64,000 nt of DNA, taken from contig MEDY01000047.1 in NCBI GenBank assembly GCA_001724265.1, forward strand, positions 1 through 64,000. The letters run 5' to 3'. The notes under the pieces were generated by a model. That model was not told the origin of the DNA. It was given only the letters and a program-made list of their open reading frames with translations, and did no database searches. Source of the DNA: Rhizaria sp. SCN 62-66. Taxonomy: Eukaryota > Rhizaria, unplaced. This document shows positions 1 through 11,900 of this stretch, in pieces (the first letter of the stretch is position 1; every line of letters starts with the position of its first letter). Made by a program: the position numbers and the translations under genes.

Positions 1-1582
1 GGAAGGTGGTGGCGACTGTGGCGCGCTTGTGGGCGAGCTTGGCGTCGTAGTCCTTCTGCTCGCGCTTGGTGAACTTGACCGCGCCCGTGGCCACGGCGCG
101 CGGCTTGTCGATCGTCAGGTTGCCGTTGGGCTGGAGCACGTTGGTGTTGACCAGCAGGGACGCGCCGGGCTCAAGCTTGAGGCACGTGGAGCCGTCGCCG
201 AGGCGCACGAACGTGGCCTCACCGTCGACAGCCACGCCCGCGGGGAGCGCGTTGTCGCGGAAGTCGTAGTAGTTGGCCGACACGTTGCCTACCGTCGTCA
301 CAACGAGCGAGTCGCGGGCGGTCTCGGTCTCGGACCTGAGTGGAACAAGAACAAGGAAACAAAGCAAAGGTAACAAAAGATATGTGATGTGAGATTTGTT
401 GGTAATGAATGATTTGTTGATCGATCTTAGTTAATCGCTGGATCATATTGATATTTTTTGTCCAATTTAGCGAAACAATATGCTTTTGTGGGTGTGCTTT
501 GTGACGTACTTGCGGTCCTCAGCGACGGCGTACTCGTCCGTCTCCTGCTCGCGCTTGCGCTCCGCCTCGGCGGCCGCCTTGGCAGCCTTGCGGGCCTTGG
601 CGTCCGTGGACTTGGGCTTGGCCGAGGTCTTCTTGCTGCGGCGGGTCCTACGCTCACCAGCATCACTATCGTCGCTGTCGTACGGCGCCACCTCCTCCTC
701 CTCCTCTTCCTTTTCCTCCTCGTCCTCGTCCTCATCCTCGTCCTCGTCCTCCTCCTCGGCGTCCTCGCCCTTGGTGCCGGCAATCTTGGCGCCGCCGTCC
801 TCGTCCTTGCCCTTGGCAGCCTTGGCCTTGGCTTCGGCAGCGGCCAGCTCGGCCTTGCGCGTCGCGTCGTTCTCGAGCTCGACGGCGTCGCGCACCTTAA
901 GCACGTGCTCCAGGTACGCCGTGCGCTCCGCGATCGCCGCCTCCGTGCCCTGCAGGAACTCGGGCGTCTTGGTGAACGGAACCTGTGCGGGCGGATGGGC
1001 GGGCGGGAGAACAGAAAGCAAAGCAAAAGAAGGCGAAGCAAGAGAAAGCGAGAGCATGAGAGAGTGAGGCAAGTGTTTCAGGAAATGACGGTCAGGAAAA
1101 TGTGATATATAAAGAAGGAAGAGGGAAAGGTGGACGTACGGACTCGCCAGCACTCTTGGCGCTTTGCATCTTAGCCACGATCTGCGTCATGAGCGCAGAC
1201 TGGGCGTTGGTAGAGACGTCATCGTAGGTCCTGTAGTGCGCAGTAGAGTCAGCGAGAGTAATATCATCAAAGAGTGAGGAAGCATATGGACGTCGAGAGA
1301 GGTGAATTGAGGCAGTAAGCGTGGTTAAGTTGCCGTAAACGATGAATATTTTAGGTAAAGCTTGATACGTGAACGTATCACGTCCCAAGTAGCATAAGAT
1401 ATGAGAGCGACGGGGACAGAAAGAAGAGATGGAAGGAGATGGAAGAAGATATGGATTTGGTTGGGGAGGGCTACGCACCTGGTGGGGTTAAACGAAGCCT
1501 CGTCACCGTCACGGATAAAGGTCTTGGTAAACTCGCCCGCCAGCGAGACCTTACCAGGAGCCTGTTGGGCCTTGGGTGGCAT
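1..1582 (-). CDS. Acidic, lysine-rich protein of unknown function, 3' end cut by window edge
   Basis: I do not recognise this protein. Four exons can be joined in one frame: 1582-1479, 1230-1140, 982-510 and 335-1, with donors GTGCGT, GTACGT and GTACGT and acceptors TACAG, CACAG and CTCAG. The start is the ATG at 1582 (MPPKAQQAPG); the preceding bases TCTCAG could also be an acceptor, so an upstream exon is possible. Exon 3 encodes an alanine/lysine-rich probable helix, then an almost pure Glu/Asp run (about 690-770) and a basic Arg/Lys stretch, as in nuclear or chromatin-associated linkers. Exon 4 looks globular and beta-rich, with YYDFRDNALP and a Gly/Leu-rich segment. The gene continues beyond base 1, so the C-terminal domain that might identify it is missing. 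Function is open; only the coding status and exon structure are well supported. Confidence 0.75.
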
Positions 1583-2972
1583 CTGAGAAGAAAGAGGCGG
1601 AGTTAGGAGAGAAGAGACGTGGAGATGTGAGGCGACTTTATCAACCACATACAGAGACCACGAAGTGATGTGGACAATAGGAAATAATAAAAGAAGCATA
1701 TACTTGTGCATTCGCGGTTTTATCGCGCGGGCGTGCACGTAAGGGCGGCTAGGGCAATATTCGGAGGCCAGCGGGAGGTTAACAATGCTCCAGCCCTGTC
1801 ACCAGTGAGTAACGTTTTCGTCCATATTTCACGCTGCAAAACCACTCCTCATGTGACTGTAATAATTAACAACAGAGTTAAGAGTCTTGCGCTGCTTATG
1901 TGTAAATGCCAGGCGTGAAACCGCGTTGCCGCAGGGTGTGTCGCACTCGAAAATAAGGAGCGCAGATACGTTTGTGGTCGCGTCTCAAAACTCCTCGGAT
2001 ACAGGCCGCCGCAGGCAATACAGCCACATTATCAAGATTAGAAATCAAGACAATAGCGTATTTGGAGGAACCTCTCGTCAATCCATAGACACCAGTGCCC
2101 AACAACCATATTACACCGAGAAACACGCTTCAAATAAACTGTCACGGACAGCAAGGACGTCCCTATGTTCTTACCGAAAGTAAGCCGGCCAGCCTCGCAA
2201 ATGAGTCCCTCGTTTGCGTTTGTGGTGGGGATGACATAACGTGCTACATTTTGACATATAACAGTGCACAAACTGCGCCAGCTTATGTTTTCGCTTGAGT
2301 TTTATATGATCCCATTGATATTTCCAAATGAACAATATTTATTTTGTCACTGACAGATCCTCCTCTCTTGAAGAAGCGTGATTTTGCTGCTCGCGCGTGC
2401 TCACCACAAATGGGTCTTTGCGTTAATTAATCAGTGGTAAGCAGAAAGGAGGTGCTTATTTACACGCTTAGTCGGGCATTGCTCATGAGGGTACAGATAG
2501 GAAACACTTTGTATTTTGAGGACAACTGGGAACAGTAACATCATGCGTTCACTGACAAGGCACCTTGACACAGGCTAACAAGCGAGGATGTGACAGAGGT
2601 GCTGAATTTTACTGTTAGAAGGTGTGATCCAACAAGACAACTAGTATGCTATTATTAACCCTTGGGTCTCAATACAATGTGATCATGACGGAGCTTCTGT
2701 GACTCGAGTAATCTTGTTCAAGTCTGATCGCTGGTCATGGTAACGAAAGTTAAGTAAGAATCAACAAGGAAAAAGGTTCAATAAGGAAAATCAAAACAAA
2801 AAGGCTCAGGAACAGGGACATTAAAAACATTATACTATATATAAACGCAATGAGCTTCTTAAGTTTGTTGTGCAAATAAAACTCAGCATGGACACAATAT
2901 TTCTCTTTCTGTAAAGACGAAAGAAATAAATAGATCAGTCGGGAGGTTAAGTGCTAGGACTTCAATTGCGCT
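1583..2972. other. AT-rich intergenic region
   Basis: This spacer of about 1.4 kb lies between the start of the acidic gene and the end of the polycystin-like gene, both on the minus strand. It should hold the promoter and 5' UTR of the former and the 3' UTR of the latter. Short open frames exist (up to about 100 codons) but lack the GC-rich codon bias of the neighbouring genes. I see no RNA gene or repeat. Confidence 0.6.
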
Positions 2973-5900
2973 TTACTCTTGGCGGTGATACTCCGACTTG
3001 ATGTGGCTCGGTAGCGGCATCGGCACGCGCAGCGATGATTGGGCATTTGCACCAGTCTGATTGCTGTTGTTGCCTGCAAAAGACACGGAGGCAGAGGCCT
3101 CACGCTGCTGGTAAGCCAATGCAGAGCGCGTGCCCATCACAGGCACGCCGCCGCTGGGCGCGGGCAGTGCAGGCACTGCAGGCGCGTGGCCCAGCGGCGA
3201 CGTCTCAGTCTCGCCAGCGCTGTCGCCGCCGTTGTTGAGGGCTATGCTGGTGTGCAGCGCCGACAACGGTGGCGGGGGCACAGCAAGTCGAGCCGACTGC
3301 GACTTCGAACCGAATGGAAGGGGAGGCGGAGCAACTGCTACAGCGGCAGGGGGTGGCGGCGGTGCCATAACAGCAGCAGGTGGAATAACAACCTCGGGCT
3401 CGACATTGTGAGTCTCATTCCAGTCGTCGTCGTAACCGCTTCTCGCGTTGTTATGGGCACCAATGTACGTGTCGTCGTGATAGTCGTCAGTGCCTGCATC
3501 AGGCGCTGCGGGCAGTGCGGGGCCGGTGAAGCGCGGTGACGGCGCAGGAACCACGGGCGACGACGGCGTCAAAGGCACAGCTTCGTACTTCACGCGATCA
3601 CCGCTGACGGGCATCATCTCGACTGCTGCAGGCGCAACGGCGCTACGCTTGTCGCGGCTGTCGTCGTAGTTAGAGCTTGAGTTCTGAAGCGTGGGGTAGT
3701 TGTCGTCGTCGTAATTGTCGTTAGTGCCGACAAAGTCCGCTGCGACAACAACGACATCAGTGTCGCACTCAGGCGCAATGTCCAGCGCAAGATCGGTCGC
3801 GACGTGCTTGTGACCATTCCCCGCACAGGAGGTTGCGAACATCTCGAGCGCATTGTACACAGTCAAGTTGTCATCGGGAGTCGACTTGGAGGCCGGACCC
3901 TTGGGCTTGCCGTCACAGCAGCAGAAGGACAGGATGAGCAGAACAAACGCCTTAACGAAGATACTCGCAGGTTTCAATGCTAAGATCTCAATGATGTTAG
4001 AAATCGCAGAGGCCTGCAGCCACATCTGGGTATTACCGTTGTTACTCATATCGAGCTGGATACCATATACAATAATCAGCAGTGCAAGCACAATGACGTA
4101 GATCCAGAGCAACACAAAGCCGAAGAGACGGAGACCGAGCGGGAAAGACCACGACTCGCGGAACCAGACCATGAACAAATCATAATCAATGTGCATGAGC
4201 AGCCTTAACTGATTGCGCAGCTCGCGCTCGTCACGGACACCGCGGACATTCTCAGGAACCAAAGCGTTGCCAGGACCATGAGTCCATCCGCCGACCTGCG
4301 CAATCGAGTGCAACAGAACGCGCTCGTCCTCGTCGCTGACGACAGGGTTGCGCTTCATGCGGTGCTCGTTGCGAGTCGCGTACTGCGGCTCGGAGATGCG
4401 GTTCGTGTACTGCAGCTGTGCGACGTGCTCTGCGTAGCCGTAGATTGCGGACTTGAGACGGCCCTGCTGAGAGCGACCGAAGAGCAGACCGATTAGAAGA
4501 CCAACAGGGATGAGGATGGCGGCCGAGATAAAGGAAGTCACAATTGTGCTGAAGCCAACGCCGCCGTTGGAGCTGCCGAAGAAGAGTGCGTTGATCATGT
4601 AGCCAGTGAGCACAAGCACAAAGCCTGCGGTGACGCGGCCAACCGAGGAAAAAGCGTTCGTGTCATAGCGCATCATGACTGAGAGCCAGAGGTGGTCGTG
4701 CTTCATCAAGTGCTTGTAAAGATCAATCCAACGCTCAGTGAATGCCATCCTTTCAACACCCGCGTCAGGGTTGAGCATTGCCGACGACGGCAGCGACGCA
4801 GACGTGTCGCCAGTGACTGCGTCCCACTGCTTGCGCTGCGGGTCGCTCCACTCACCGTGGTAGTGGCGCAGCGCGCGCGCGTCCTTGTGACGATCAATAA
4901 ACGCAGCAATAAATGCGAAAACAAGGTAGACTCCAAACCACACGCCGCACGTAATAAGCGGCAGCGGGTGAGCCTGAATGTTGGCCCATGTGAGGTTCAG
5001 GAAGTCTTCGATGTCGAGAGTGTTGAACTTGGGCAGGAAGTTATTGAAGTCAAGTCGGACACGGAACAGAGTCAGGTGCGTGCACTGGCACGTCGTCGTG
5101 GTGTTGGTGCTTGAGACGGAAACAAGCTTGCAGCCTGTGGTACTCCACAGGCCGCCAACGCCACTCGGGTCGGCCTTCCACCACTCGCATGTAAAGCTGA
5201 CGTCAGGCCAGGTTGGCTTCGGATGCGGCACTTCAAGCGTGAAGAACTCACCTCCAGCAGCGTCCAGTGTGGCAAAGGGGCTTCCAGCATGGTAGTACGC
5301 GCCGCTGCGGGTGCCGTTGAGAGTGAAGTTCAAATGCTGCTGCGCAGGAACAGTGACACCGTCGGCCACAGTCATGTCGGTCACGTTCGAGAGCGTGCGG
5401 TCGAACACGGTGAAGACGAGCAGCGGCGACGACTGCGAGCCGTTGAGGTAGCTCTCCGTCGTCATGCCTGCAAGGTGGAAGATTGCGGAGTCTTCCACCA
5501 TGACCATCACAATCTGCAATGACGCTGCGGTTTGCTCGCGCAGCGAAGGAGGTAGCAAGACGCGCGCCTTCCGCGGCTTCCCCTCGCTCTCAGTCGGCGT
5601 CCGTGCCTCGATGGCTTCCGGCGCGTGCACAGTGGAGACGGCTTGTGAGAGCACTGAGAGCCCACCAAAGACCAACAACATAGGATCTTGTCCCACGACT
5701 TGCTGCGCCAGCGAGCCCATTGCCAACACATTCATCTGTTGTGCAATCGCGTTCACGACACCTGCAGCCTCCGCACGTAGCGCCAGCAGTGTTGCGCCCT
5801 CTGTGGTGTTGGCTGCAACCGACCCAACAACGGGGAGCGTGGTGTTGTGGTTCAGCGCGGCGAGCTCGGCTGCAAAGGCGTCCATGACTACCTGCGTGGC

Positions 5901-8900
5901 CACGAGCGCCGAGTCAGCCGTGGCCGTAGACATGCCCAGGAAGGCGTCGCGCGACGCCAGCGACGACGTCTGCGCCACGAGCGTGTGCAGCGCCTGCGTG
6001 CGCGTCGCGCGGTCCAGCTGCGTGCCGTCAGCGCATAGCTGCGTGAGCAGCTCGATGGCGACCTCGGAGTAACCGGCGTTCTGCGAGAACTGGTTGTTCG
6101 CAGCCGCCGCGGCATCACCCCCGCCGCCGCCCTCCGTGTCTCCGCCTTCAGCATGCGCGGTGAGCGTGGCCACGGCGCGACGTGCGTCTTGTGAGATGGT
6201 CAGCATCGTGGCGACACTGCGCAACTCTGTCAGCAACTGCGCACGATAGCCAGTCTTGTCGCTCATGGTCAGCGCATCCGCTGCGTTATCAAGTGTATCG
6301 GTGATACGCAGTGCAGTTTGACTCATAGTCGCAATGTCAGCAACCGTGGCAGCATCATCAAGCAGCACAAACAGGGCATCAATATCGACAGCCGTCGCGC
6401 CGCTGATAGTAAGCGCAGAAAACATGACATCAGGCGCTGCAACAACCACATCTGCGTCAGACTCAGGATCAAAAAACTCAACCGTGATATCGACACGCGT
6501 CTGTGCGCCCCAGATGTCAGTGATATACACTGCGACGGAGCGATTGTAGCCATCAATAGCGTGGCCTGCGCGCAGCGTCGCTTCGAGCGTGGGCTGCGGC
6601 AGCGCCATGCCGATCTCGACCCAGTTGCTCTTGACGGCGCCGCGCAGCACGCGCTTGGACTCGGCGTACCAGTGGTACGTCAGCGGCAAGTCCTCCGCGT
6701 CGTCCTCCCAGCCGCTGCAGCGCAGTGTGAGCGCAACACCGCTGTCAGCCTTGAGCACGCTATCGGCAAACACGGGTGCACAACTGCCCGACCGCGGCGG
6801 TGCGTTGATTGTGAGCGACGCATGGGCAGAGACGAGCTCATTGGGCAAGGCACCAACAGGCAGGTCCTGAATCTGGGCCTGCGTGGGCAAAGGAGTACCG
6901 CTTGTAGAGAACAGGGACAGCCTGAACGTGTATGCAATACCAGCTACGAGCTTCTCACCGGCGAGCGTCGACGTATAAATCATGCGATCATCGGCGGTTG
7001 GTGATGAGGACTGCAACAGAACAAGTCCATTCTCATCCAGATTTACGTTGCGAGTATCGCAACTCCACAACACACGCGGCTTATTGGCATCTGTCACAGG
7101 AGCTCCGTCGGTGCGCGTCACAGTTGCAGTCAGCACAACAGGATTCTGCTGTAAAAGCTGCTCGCGCGCGGGTGCGGAGACGGATACGTGGTATGTAGGC
7201 TCAACAGTCGTCAGCTCAACTTGAGTTGTCGCAATCGCGGTGCGTGTGTCCTCAGTATTATTTACACCCACCGTAACTGTGAAGAGCAGGGTGTTAAAGG
7301 CGACATCGACAAACGCACTTTCAGGAATAGTAAGATCGTAGCTGATACTGGCGACCAACGGCAGCACTGTTCCTGGTGGGAAGCAGGGTGATGACGCGTT
7401 AGCAGCATCAGTGCAGTTCCAGAGGTAGGTCAGCCCCGTGCGCTGCACGCCCTGCGCCGGGTCCAAGTCGGGGTCGCGCGAACCACTCGCCGACAGAGTG
7501 AGTGCCTTTTCGCGGTTGTGTACGCGATCGCCGCCCAACAGAGCAGCGCGCAGCGGCGCGGCGGTGACGAGCACAGAGACCTCGTCCCAGTTGGTGTAGC
7601 TATACACACCAGCTTTATCCGCAACCTCAACGCGGAAAACGTACGGTGCAGCCCTCACAGCCATCGCGTAGGCGCGCACACGCAGCGACGCCAGATTTCC
7701 TGTGAATGCGGGTTCCGTCTCTTTGTCAACAGGCTGGTAGGTCCAAGTGTAGTTAATACCAATGCGCTGAGTCTCCACGGCGCAGAGATTTGCACGTGAG
7801 ATCAGCGCGTTAACGAGCACGTTCCGTGCGCGCGTAACAGACAAGGTCTTGCTACCAGCAATGTTGATCAGCGGCAAATATGCATCTGCGCGGTGAACAG
7901 AAGCTGCCCAAACAGTCAGTGAGTTGAACCACGTCGATACAGCCACGGAGAATGTAATTGAAGAGCCAGGCGCAACCATCTCGTTAATTAGCGAAGCAGG
8001 CAACGTAATGGCGGGCACCAAGAACGGTGACTGGAACGAGGTGTACTCACGTCCAAAGTCTGGCGATCCGTACGTCGCGGTGATGTAGTTGTCGAACGCA
8101 GCAGAAGTCGTGCCGTTGACTGTCGCAGACCAAATGTACGCAAAAGCAAGCCCACCCGAGTTGCTACTTCCAGCTGCAGAAAGCGTGAGCCCATCGCACA
8201 CACCGACGGAGCTAGGTCCAGCAATCACAGCCATAGGCACAATAGCGGGCAAGGCACCGGCCTGAACCGCGAGAATCGTCTCCACAACGTAAACGGGGAC
8301 TTCACCTTCGGCGAGTGTGGAGCCACGGCGCACGACATCTCCAAGAATTGTGATGGAGTGCATGCCGATACGCAGTGAAAAGGACTGGCCCAATGTGACG
8401 GTAAACACGGCCGGAGCAGACCACGCGCAGACAGCGCCGTCACCAAAGCGTGTGAGCGAAGCGGCAGCGATGATAAGCCCACAATTGGCCCATGATGCCG
8501 CAGTCGTTGCGCGCGGCTGCTGCGTTGCAACTGAGAACGTAATATCGACCGCGGTGCGAGCGGACGTGAACAATGCGCTCGTCACCGTAGGCTGGATTTG
8601 AGGGGTCCCTGGCGCCACGTAGGGGAGTTGCTCGCCCAGAAGCAGCGTCAGCGGTGCCATCATTGTGACTCCCGCCGTGGACGTCGCGTCACTCAGCATT
8701 ATCTCGTCAAAGGGGAACACGTGCTCCGCAGATAGACTAGTATTCATCTGCGTCTCACGCAGCGTGTGCACGGTAAATGCGCCACCCAACAACGTATATC
8801 CCGCTTCACCCGCCGTCGGCAGCCGCACGAAGCGGTGTCCCGCGAGCGCTGGCAGCGTTGCCGCGCGCGTCCACTGGCCGTCGGCGTCAGTCATTGGTCC

Positions 8901-11900
8901 TTCGTTGCGCGCAACGAACGCGCCGTGCTCGTGCGACTCCAGAACCGAGTCCGCGTGCGCGGGAGAAATAGCGGAAGTGCTTGTGCTTAAGGACCGTAGC
9001 GATGAACCCAGCACATGTCCTGCGGCAAAGCTGTTGGCTCCACTCGGGCCAGCAACAAGCAAAAATGCACCCGTCATAAGGTCATACGCAATGAGATCTG
9101 GCGACGCCGCATGTGTGTGTTGTGCGGCGCTGGGCGACGCTTGAATTCGCAGCTGCGGCACAAGCGTTGACTCATAGGGGACACCGTTCGTATCCAGAAA
9201 CACGGTCGGCCGCGTGCGCGTACTTGCAATCGCAGTGGGCACATCCGTGGTGTCATTGCCGAGCGACGTAAAAGCAAGGAACTCACGGACAACAATGTCT
9301 TCGTTCCCAGTGACAAGAGGAGGAACCGTGAGGGCGACGAGAAGGCCGACGTGAGTGATACGAAACTGCATCCGCGAAACTGAGCTGAGATCGAACGTAA
9401 AAACGGCCCCGTCACCCTGATCGAGGATCACCGCCGAGTCGACTTTAGCTGTGACAGCACCGTCCGAAAACGTCACGGTGTGTAAGTCCGGAGGCTCGCT
9501 CGTGACCAGCATCGCCTGCGCCTGTACGTTTACGGAAAAACGCGAGTCAGGCGTGCGTGCGAGCGCAAATGAGAGTGTGCGCAGGATCATATCCTGATGC
9601 ATACCGGCTAAAAGTAGGTGTGCGGCAGGAATAAATGTGAACATCCGCGACGTCAGTCGCGGGTTACTCAGTGGCAGCTGCAGAGTGTCAGACATCATCG
9701 GCAGCGGCAAGGGGAACATCTCAGTTGGCGCGGTGCGACGATAAAGATCAATCAGCACCATACGCGCAGTCATGCCGCCGGAGCAGTACAGAACAAAGTC
9801 TCGCGGCAGCGCATCGCACGAGTGGTCGTAGCGCGTGCCCATGTGCATGGCACCTGCGCTGGATGAAAGTTGCGGCAACTGCGGCCCCGCCTCTGTCGCA
9901 GTTGTCGCAGGGCGGCCAGCAAGCAGTTGCCACGTCTCCGCGACCGGGTTGAACGTCCACATGTCGGACATGGCGCCGTGCACGGACATGCCACCGGAAA
10001 GGATTAGCACGTTGCCCACCGCCACCAGCTGCGCGCGCGAGCGGGCCTGGGGGCATAGATCCGCGATCGGGAAGCTCGTAGAGGAGTAATTGGCAAACGG
10101 GAGCACATAGTTGCCGCTAAGGCTACAACCAACGTACTCCCAGTTAAGCGGCTGTGCAGTGGGGAAACGCCACAGATCCGCAAGAAAGTCAGTCTCAGCC
10201 ACTGGACGCGTCGCGCCCGTGAGCCGCGAACCACCGTAATAGTACACCCACTCGACGCCGCTGACCGTAACTGTGGCGGCGGAGGCAAAGGCGCGCGCGC
10301 CCGGGTACCCGCGGGGACGCACTGCAGGGTCAGTGCGCTTGTTGTGGCCCTGTGGCATTGCAGTTACTTCCATGGCATTGTGAAGCAAGGAAGCTGCGCC
10401 AAGCGCCATGCGCCGTGTCGCAGGAGTGAGTTCCTGAGGCGGCTCGGCTGATAGCCCGGTCACGGCGACGGGCACGCGCCAGTACCGCTCATAGAGTCCG
10501 CGCGTGGTGCCATCGTTGGTCCACAAACCACCCATGATGAAAAGCACGTTCTCGGTGGGCGAGTAGACCATGGCGGAGCCAATGTGGCGGCCGATGTAGC
10601 CGCTGTCGAAGTTGGAGGCGCCCGCGCTTGTGACGTCGCCCTTTTGCAGCACGCGCTCTGTGCGCGACGCCGGCAGCCATGCGGTCACGGTGTCGGAGGC
10701 CTGTTGCATATGTGCCGTCGATTCGGTGGCGCCACCGGCAAAGAAAACAACAGTGTCACCGAGCTGCGCGCCCAGCCTCGCGGCCAAAGCAGTGCTGGCG
10801 TTGTGCGCCACAGTCGATGCGCCCCATAGCCGCGGCGAGGGGCCCTGTGGCACGTTTTCACTGGTTATAAGCGCAGCTGTGTTGAGTGATGAGCAGAGCG
10901 GGCCGTAAGAGCCACCAGGACAGAAACAGGGCTGCGTCAGGTTAACGCCAGCGCCAGCGCCGTTAAGACAAGCGATAGGCGTCGGTAGATATGCAGGGCG
11001 ATACGATGAAAGGCCGAGTGCGCAGTCATTGCCGTAGAATCCATCGGGACAAACACAGCGGTACGCCGAGTCAGAAATACCAGCAACAAGTCGGCCAGCG
11101 GTGGGGTCGCATGTGACGGTGAAATTAGGAAAGCTAAAGCTCGCAACGCGCGCACATGTGTGACAGATGCCTCCGTTAAAGCAGATCGAGTAGGAGTGGC
11201 AGGCGTCGTGGCGCAGCACAAGCCCGGACTCGGCTTCTTTCGTGTTTGAGAGTTGGAAAAACGGATAGTTGGTCGTTACCGGCGACAGAGGTGCCGTTGT
11301 GTCAAACGTTAACCCACCAGTGCGAGCATAAATGTACGATGGGACGTCCGAGTTACGGAGTGCCGCAGATCCCGGAAGCGATACGGCCACGGCGCCGATG
11401 CGGCCCTCATTGGCGCGCGCGCTCCAGCTCCAGGCGGGCATCGACGCCGAGGGCGTCTGCGCAGGGTCGCTCACCCACAACCAGGACGCCGTGGCGTCGG
11501 CGCCGCGCACGTGGTCCGGTGCCCACGAGTAGGGCTTGGCCCAGGTGGTAAGGAAGAGCTGGTACACGAATACGGAGTAGACCTCGCTGTCAGCCGTGCC
11601 GAGGGACGTGTCGTAGCTCACGCCGTGAGAAACAGTCAGCAAGCCGCTGTAGTCGATATTCAACGTTGCGTGCATGCGTGCGCTGGGGTGGTTGCGCCGC
11701 GAAAATGCGCTCTTTTGTTGACGTCCGTTGCGCGCAAACGGCGAAGTCGGCGTTGCCCAAGTCGTGGGGCCCGCCAGGTAGGCCCACTGGTTGATGGCAC
11801 GCGAGAACACCCAGAGGTCGGCCATCAGCGCGGGCGAGGGCACTGTGCTGAGACCAGCGCCGCCGTCAAGCGAGCCACCATAGAGAAAGAAATATTGCCC

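Noticed and set aside
1706-2298. Several short plus-strand frames between the first two genes
   Set aside because: Short, overlapping in different frames, AT-rich and without motifs.
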